From Obelidium mucronatum (Eukaryota; Chytridiomycota; Chytridiomycetes; Chytridiales; Chytriomycetaceae): a DNA stretch of 13,424 nucleotides. Under the pieces are notes generated by a model that was not told where the DNA came from, did no database searches, and saw only the letters and a list, made by a program, of their open reading frames with translations. The position numbers and the translations under genes are program-made. This document shows, piece by piece, positions 9,370 through 13,424 of this stretch (position 1 is the stretch's first letter; the number at the start of each line of letters is the position of its first letter). The stretch covers positions 1-13,424 of the forward strand of contig JAIVFH010000590.1 in the NCBI GenBank assembly GCA_025765595.1. Direction: 5' to 3'.

Positions 9370-9870
9370 TTTGAAGCTTGAGATTTTGCTTGGTACTTCA
9401 GAATGCGCCCGACGAGCCAGAGCGCTAAAACTCAGGGTTCTCCATTGGCGCTGGAGAGTATTCTGGATCCTCGTAGTCCACCTCCAAGTTCCAACGACGA
9501 TCTATACATAGCCGAGTCAGCAGAATCTCTCCCACTCCTTTCGCCGAACCCGCGGCATCGCCGCAGCCTCAGGCTTACTAACCCTAGGCCCACTACCACC
9601 CCGCTCGGCTGCGCGGACCGCAGCCTTATCTATCGCATATATTGCATCCTATTATATATCATGTGATCATTGTTATCCAATAAACTGTCAAGGTTCCAAA
9701 GGACCCTTGACGACGCCACCCGCACGAGCGCGGACACATCAGGATCTTCGTGCGAGTTCAGCGGTCGGCGTACATACACAGCCACACTGCTGAATTTTTG
9801 CGTTTTTCTACAAGGTGCGGGTTTTTTTTTTGTAAAACCACCAGGAGCTTTTTGGTATTTTTGATGAAAC
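9356..9870 (-). pseudogene. Decayed, rearranged copy of arrestin gene A4
   Basis: Blocks of this stretch match A4 in the same orientation. 9356-9369 matches 6609-6622 (SMEDP codons); 9391-9436 matches 6689-6736; 9441-9540 matches about 6819-6900; 9742 to about 9870 matches 7748 to about 7897 and includes the first-exon residues FSSVAVYVRRPLNS. Introns 1 and 2, exon 2 and most of exon 3 are gone, and 9541-9741 is unrelated filler. The start codon is lost: ATG in A4 (7808-7806) is ACG here (9803-9801). Together with the downstream lectin copy this shows that the A4-lectin unit was duplicated in tandem and the copy decayed. It cannot encode an arrestin. Confidence 0.85.
9541..9741. other. Unidentified filler inside the arrestin relic
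   Basis: About 200 bp with no counterpart in A4. It changes composition sharply: GC-rich at 9541-9630, AT-rich at 9631-9690, GC-rich again after 9700. It contains an inverted repeat, GTCAAGG at 9687-9693 and CCTTGAC at 9705-9711. The first part reads as an open plus-strand frame ending at 9664-9666, so it may be the 3' end and trailer of another captured gene, but no product was recognised. Confidence 0.4.
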
Positions 9871-9873
9871 ATT

Positions 9874-9890
9874 AGAGGTCGGCAGATATT
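9874..9890 (+). repeat. Left terminal inverted repeat of the Harbinger element
   Basis: 17 bp identical to the complement of the right end, followed by about 20 bp of imperfect matching. Its core TCGGCAGATAT recurs in direct orientation at 9956-9966. Confidence 0.92.
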
Positions 9891-9955
9891 GCGGGTTTTC
9901 AATGTTTTGGAGTGTTTTCAATCAAAACACTTGTTTTCGGTGGTTTTGGGATTTC

Positions 9956-9966
9956 TCGGCAGATAT
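9956..9966 (+). repeat. Internal direct copy of the terminal-repeat core
   Basis: TCGGCAGATAT repeats the core of the left terminal repeat (9879-9889) 77 bp further in. No such copy was found near the right end. It may be an extra binding site for the helper protein or nuclease, making the ends asymmetric. Confidence 0.55.
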
Positions 9967-9973
9967 AGAATTT

Positions 9974-9989
9974 GAAAACAGCCAAAACA
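9974..9989 (+). repeat. Subterminal repeat, left copy
   Basis: GAAAACAGCCAAAACA recurs, with one added C, at 12774-12790 near the other end in the same orientation. Both subterminal zones are dense in GAAAAC, CAAAAC and GTTTTC motifs, typical of clustered transposase or helper binding sites. Confidence 0.5.
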
Positions 9990-10136
9990 TCGAAAACAAC
10001 CTGAAAACCATCCAAACCTCAAAACTTCTGAAAACCCGGTCCTTTTTGTGTGAGGAAAGGAAAACGTGGGTGGAGGCACGTTTTCGGATGTGTTTTCGCT
10101 AAAAATAAAGATAAACTAAGTCTTTGCACAACAATC

Positions 10137-11489
10137 ATGGCCCACCCACCAGAGCTACTTGCCCTTATGCATACATTCCTTATGGAGTATGATGATTCTG
10201 CAACAGTCAGCTCCCGTAGACCAAATCTTCCACAGTTCTTCAGTCCCGCTGTCAACCCTTTTGCATGGCTCTCAGATCTTGGTGACAGTCCCGATGGTCC
10301 CGCAGTACGTGGAAAAGATCTTCGCAAAGCTCATGAATGGAGAGCCTTGATTTTTAGCAGAGATGTGGACTCTGAGCACTTCAGACGAAGATTTCGGTTG
10401 ACACGAGCAACCTTTGATCACATCCTTTCACACATCCGCATTGACCTTGAAAAACAAGTCAGAACACCTGGAAAGCCTCGAGCACCTGCGCAGCATCAGC
10501 TTGCCATGACGCTTGCCTATGTGGGAAATGGACAACCACTTCGAACTATTGGAGACTTATTTGGTTATGGGGAAAGAACTGTAGGAGACTCTGTTAGGAG
10601 AGTATCTGACACAATCAATGACGTGTTTCATGGGGTTATCAGTCTTCCAGATGTGGGATCGGATGAGTGGACACGTATGGCCTCAAAGTTTGCAGAGTTG
10701 GGTGGTCTTCCAAATGTTGGATTGGCGCTGGATGGGAGTTACATCAAGATTCAAGTTCTTGGCGAAGGACCGAGAGTCCCTGGGGGTCCATTTGTCAAGA
10801 AAGACTTTTGGTGTCACAAGCAGTTCTATGCGGTGCTACTTATGGCTGCTTGTGATGCCGATATGATGTTCAGATTTGTGGACACTGGATGGCCGGGGGC
10901 TACATCAGATTCAAAAGCTTACGAGAACTCCTTGCTTGGTCTTAATGTAGACACAATCCTCCCTGAATCTATTGTTATACTTGGCGACAAGATATTCACT
11001 AATTCAGATCATCTAATAACTCCCTTCAAGAGGACTGCCAACAATCCACGCAACCTCCGCACCAATAGATACAACAAGCGGCACTCTAAGACACGCGTTG
11101 CCATTGAAAACTGTTTTGGCTGACTCAAAACAAGGTTCAGGATACTTCGTGAATGTGTCAACGTTGAAACTCGTGCTGTGCCAGATGTTGTGATGATGTG
11201 CTGTATTTTACATAACATCTGTCAGTCTCGGAATGATCCACTCGAAGACGAAGAAGTGGTGGAGTTTATTGAGAGAGAGAGAGCATCAGATGTCGAAAAC
11301 TGGACTGCATACTTGATTGGTCTTTCAGAAGATGATTTTGTGGAGGGCGATTTACTCGATTTGATGCTCCACCCAATCTTTGACATGGATGTGAACAGAT
11401 TGAATTTGCAGTTTATTGCAAGAGAAGGTTGTGTGATTGCAGCAAATATGCGTGTGCGGGAGGCGTTTGCAGAGTTTTTGATGAGTTAG
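10137..11489 (+). pseudogene. PIF/Harbinger DDE nuclease (HARBI1-like) with an in-frame stop
   Basis: The chosen start is the ATG at 10137 (MAHPPELLALMHTFLMEYDD); the frame is open back to 10050 but that part is terminal sequence. The frame spans 451 codons to TAG at 11487-11489, interrupted by one TGA at 11121-11123 (codon 329). Before the stop are the usual family parts. A helical N-region holds FRLTRATFDHILSHI and a helix-turn-helix-like LRTIGDLFGYGERTVGDSV. The RNase H-like core follows: LALDGSYIKIQ with the first Asp, GWPGATSDSKAY with the second, LGDKIFTNSDHLITPF, and RVAIENCFG with an acidic candidate for the last position. After the stop the family motif resumes without a shift (LKTRFRILRECVNV, VMMCCILHNICQSR). 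The stop replaces the Arg or other residue of the FGxLK motif. One C-to-T (from CGA) or G-to-A (from TGG) change explains it. Catalysis would cut and insert DNA at ATT-like targets. Confidence 0.87.
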
Positions 11490-11491
11490 GA

Positions 11492-11497
11492 AATAAA
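11492..11497 (+). terminator. Polyadenylation signal of the nuclease gene
   Basis: AATAAA begins two bases past the nuclease stop codon; another AATAAA occurs at 11539-11544. The gap to the convergent helper gene is only 81 bp, so the two transcripts' 3' ends probably overlap. Confidence 0.4.
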
Positions 11498-11570
11498 GAT
11501 AATTATGTTGATTCAATATACAGCTTCATTCAATGCAATAAACACAATATTCCAATAAGGTTTTGACCCA

Positions 11571-12729
11571 CTAATCCTTCTTCAGCGATTGCAACATTGC
11601 AATGAATGTTGCACACTTCTCTTCCGCTGCTTCCTGCCCCTCCTTTCTTGCCGCTTCAACATCAAGTCTGTGCTGACGTCTCTCCTCATCATTGGCAGTC
11701 TCAGTACGCTTTTGAATTTCCAAAGATTCCTTATTGATGCTATTTGAGTCCTTCATAAGCAATAAGAATCTTTCTTGGTACTCGGTTATAGGCTCCACCT
11801 CCTTCATTTTCATCTTTTTGTTTTTTGGAGGTTTGGGGGTAGAAACAACAGCCTCATCATCAAGTTCCTCAAGCTCCTCAAGTCTCTTTTGTGCTGCGGA
11901 CTTTCTTTTCAAATTACTTGCCGCAGGTTCTCCACCAGGCTTCACGCCAGTCTTCTCTGCACCTTTATGAGATGTAATAGTACTGCCACTTCCCACTCCA
12001 TCCACTACTTCTCTTGAGTCACTTACAGCAGCTGATTGGTCTTCGTCTTCGTCATCATAGCTTCCATTGCGGAATTCACCATGTTCACGATCATATTCAT
12101 TTGCAAATGTGGTCATTGGTGTATCAGATTTGGGATCTTCCGCTATGGGGGGTGGCAGACGGTCAATGCGACCCTTGACCATACTGGTCCGAGAGGAGTA
12201 AGGACCTTTAGCAGCACTTGAATCACCCAAGATAGCAATTATTTCATCATAAAATGGTGGGGCCGGCTTTGGAGAGGATCCAGATTCAGTTTTTCCTGCA
12301 ACTGCACTGTTGTGCGACGAAACCGCTGTTTTCATGGCCCTGAACTTTGCTTTGCAGACTTCGCCTGTGAGAGCTTCATCAATATCAGCATCAATGTCGC
12401 TGCTATCATCTTCATCCAAGATCTTGGTGATCTAAAACGCAGGTGGGTTTGGGTGGGGTGGCACTGATGACATCAATAATTCAACAAACCTTTAAAGGAT
12501 ATCCATTCCAGACATCAATAGAGACAGTCTTTCCGTTGTGGACAGTTTTCCAGTCCTTTTGGACACCAGTGAGTAAGGCTCTGGTTGCATCAGTGTTCCA
12601 ATTGTAGGAGGGTTTGCGCTTCTTCACTGGCGCCATCTTGGCTTTTCCTACAGGAGTAGTAGAAGCCATAACAGCCACTACTGGTGGGTGTTGATTTTTT
12701 GTATGCTTCTGTCCAGTTTTCGGCGGCAT
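11571..12729 (-). CDS. Harbinger Myb/SANT-like DNA-binding helper protein
   Basis: Two exons on the minus strand: 12729-12490 and 12431-11571, 366 aa. The 58-nt intron (GTTTGT...TTTTAG) is phase 0 and joins DVWNGYPLK to ITKILDEDD. Residues about 40-165 form the Myb/SANT-like (trihelix-type) region seen beside Harbinger nucleases: YNWNTDATRALLTGVQKDWK, then CKAKFRAMK, then PPFYDEIIAILGD. A Ser/Gly/acid-rich middle follows, then a basic stretch PPKNKKMKMK likely to be a nuclear localisation signal. The C-terminal 60 residues are rich in Glu, Lys, Arg and Gln and probably form a coiled coil (EIQKRTETANDEERRQHRLD). In the family this protein binds the element ends and helps bring the nuclease into the nucleus. 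The frame is intact, unlike the nuclease, so this copy could still supply helper protein. Confidence 0.83.
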
Positions 12730-12773
12730 CGTTTTTTATTGTTTAAACTTGCTGTTTCAAAACCACCAACTGT

Positions 12774-12790
12774 GAAAACAGCCCAAAACA
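12774..12790 (+). repeat. Subterminal repeat, right copy
   Basis: GAAAACAGCCCAAAACA, the partner of 9974-9989 in direct orientation. It is followed by further GTTTTC and CAAAACC motifs up to the right terminal repeat. Confidence 0.5.
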
Positions 12791-12843
12791 CCCAACGGCC
12801 TGTTTTCAAAGCACAGTCAAAACCAAAACCTTGAAACACCGGG

Positions 12844-12860
12844 AATATCTGCCGACCTCT
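12844..12860 (-). repeat. Right terminal inverted repeat of the Harbinger element
   Basis: Exact complement of 9874-9890. It ends at the ATT duplication. The insertion point is 18 bp beyond the polyadenylation hexamer (12886-12881, minus strand) of the second lectin copy, so that gene's coding part was not interrupted. Confidence 0.92.
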
Positions 12861-12950
12861 ATTGTTAAATCACCCTTGGTTTTATTGAATTCGCCTCATA
12901 GAAAACATAGAAGCTACCAAGAAAAAATGAGCTAAGATTGATAAACCAAT

Positions 12951-13424
12951 TCAAACAAAAGCGTTGGTTGCCCAAATTGGGTTATTCATTTCCCACCCAT
13001 CATTGTACAGAACCAAGTTTCCGTCATCCTACAATAGTTATGAGCGACTTTTATAGTTATCAAGGAAAGCAAAAGCAAACCTGAATACAAAGCAAGCCAT
13101 CGGAGCCCCATGTACCAGCATTCCAACGAGTGATTGTTCCATCACCGGTTGGTGCGCCAATCAAGTAGAGATCACCGTTCCAGCCATACTCGAACTGGTA
13201 AGTTTGTAATAGTCACCAATGTCGTTTGCCCAATTTTCCCATACTTCCACGTAGCAGTTTTGTGGATGATGCAGGCCCACATTTTGTATGGTAAACCTTA
13301 ATGTGCCCGTACCACTAAGTTGATAAAGGAGGAAAGCCGTTAAGTATATGTATACAAGAAATGTGCTGATTCTACGTACATGCATTTCAAAAACAGCACT
13401 GCCACTTGGAGATTCCATTCTTTC
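12951..13424 (-). pseudogene. Second lectin copy, frameshifted and cut by the window edge
   Basis: Minus strand, collinear with the lectin at 7994-8723 and highly similar in introns and 3' flank as well. Exon 1 tail is 13424-13380 (MESPSGSAVFEMH, in frame), exon 2 is 13314-13081 and exon 3 is 13028-12951; introns are 65 nt (GTACGT...CTTAG) and 52 nt (GTTTGC...TGTAG). Exon 2 has three separate 1-nt deletions relative to the intact gene, near 13290, 13263 and 13203. After the first two the frame meets TGA at 13215-13213. The third deletion restores the frame too late. Exon 3 keeps NLVLYNDG and PIWATNAFV but stops two codons earlier than the intact gene. The protein would lack the QxDxNxVxY site, so this is most likely a pseudogene. 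The 5' end lies beyond the window. Confidence 0.8.

Larger units (their letters stand above)
9871..12863. mobile_element. Complete PIF/Harbinger DNA transposon with target duplication
   Basis: The element is 9874-12860 (2,987 bp). Its ends are inverted repeats: AGAGGTCGGCAGATATT at 9874-9890 and the exact complement at 12844-12860. Similarity then continues imperfectly for about 20 bp (CGG, TTTCAA, GTTTTGG shared). A direct ATT flanks it at 9871-9873 and 12861-12863. The 3-bp length is the size expected for this superfamily, although the usual target is TTA or TAA. The undisrupted paralogous locus has a single ATT at 7898-7900 followed by the same GTTAAATCA, which marks the empty site. Inside are a DDE nuclease gene on the plus strand and a Myb/SANT-like gene on the minus strand, facing each other, the normal two-gene content of the superfamily. 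Confidence 0.92.

Noticed and set aside
9574..9590. Telomere-like AACCCTA near the filler
   Set aside because: A single heptamer with no tandem repetition.
11098..11145. An intron or programmed recoding that removes the nuclease TGA
   Set aside because: The only local GT-AG pair spans 23 nt, too short compared with the 50-105-nt introns here, and nothing suggests selenocysteine insertion.
11268..11284. (GA)n microsatellite
   Set aside because: It is about 13 bases long and lies within nuclease codons for Glu/Arg; not noteworthy as a repeat.
11734..11970. Plus-strand frame rich in Ser/Phe opposite the helper gene
   Set aside because: The run of serines is the antisense of the helper's Glu/Leu-rich coding region.
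9871..12863. TTA as the target duplication, as is usual for Harbinger
   Set aside because: With ends at GAGGTC the left flank is TTA but the right flank is TAT. Only ends at AGAGGTC give matching flanks (ATT), and the empty paralogous site agrees.
1..13424. CRISPR array, tRNA, rRNA or other structured RNA genes
   Set aside because: No regularly spaced repeats, cloverleaf-like segments or conserved rRNA blocks were seen by eye; a dedicated covariance-model scan was not possible.

Overview
The window is eukaryotic nuclear DNA, most likely fungal. The genes carry short (about 50-105 nt) GT-AG introns, genes are packed 160-330 bp apart, the arrestin-like proteins have long disordered linkers as in fungi, and there is a PIF/Harbinger DNA transposon. 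A zoosporic, early-diverging fungus (chytrid-like) would fit, but that placement is a guess from gene style and not from any marker gene.

Layout. Positions 1-157 hold GC-rich sequence and two small inverted repeats where an arrestin gene has lost its 3' part. Positions 158-7808 hold four head-to-tail, minus-strand arrestin-like genes: A1 (158-1018, truncated), A2 (1179-3118), A3 (3447-5479) and A4 (5639-7808). All share two introns at the same codons, both in phase 0. They consist of an N-terminal arrestin-like sandwich, a Ser/Pro-rich linker and a C-terminal arrestin-like sandwich; A1 lacks the last. Upstream of A4, on the same strand, is a spliced gene for a secreted bulb-type (GNA-like) mannose-binding lectin (7994-8723).

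Positions 8968-13424 are a rearranged second copy of the A4-lectin unit. It starts with a captured 5' piece of a splicing-factor SYF1 gene (two exons, 8968 to about 9355, plus strand). This joins through a 14-nt stretch shared with A4 to a decayed relic of A4 (9356-9870), whose start codon is lost and whose middle is replaced by filler. Next comes a complete 2,987-bp PIF/Harbinger element (9874-12860). It has 17-bp perfect terminal inverted repeats, a 3-bp ATT target duplication, a nuclease gene (plus) and a Myb/SANT-like helper gene (minus). Last is a second lectin copy (12951 to the window end), with frameshifts and a premature stop.

The arrestin-like proteins probably act as intracellular trafficking adaptors and the lectin outside the cell; their co-duplication shows linkage, not a proven shared pathway. 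The two Harbinger proteins normally cooperate in transposition. This copy's nuclease has one in-frame TGA right after the IENCFG motif, so it is probably inactive or depends on another copy. The intact A4-lectin intergenic region at 7809-7993 serves as a natural empty site that defines the insertion.
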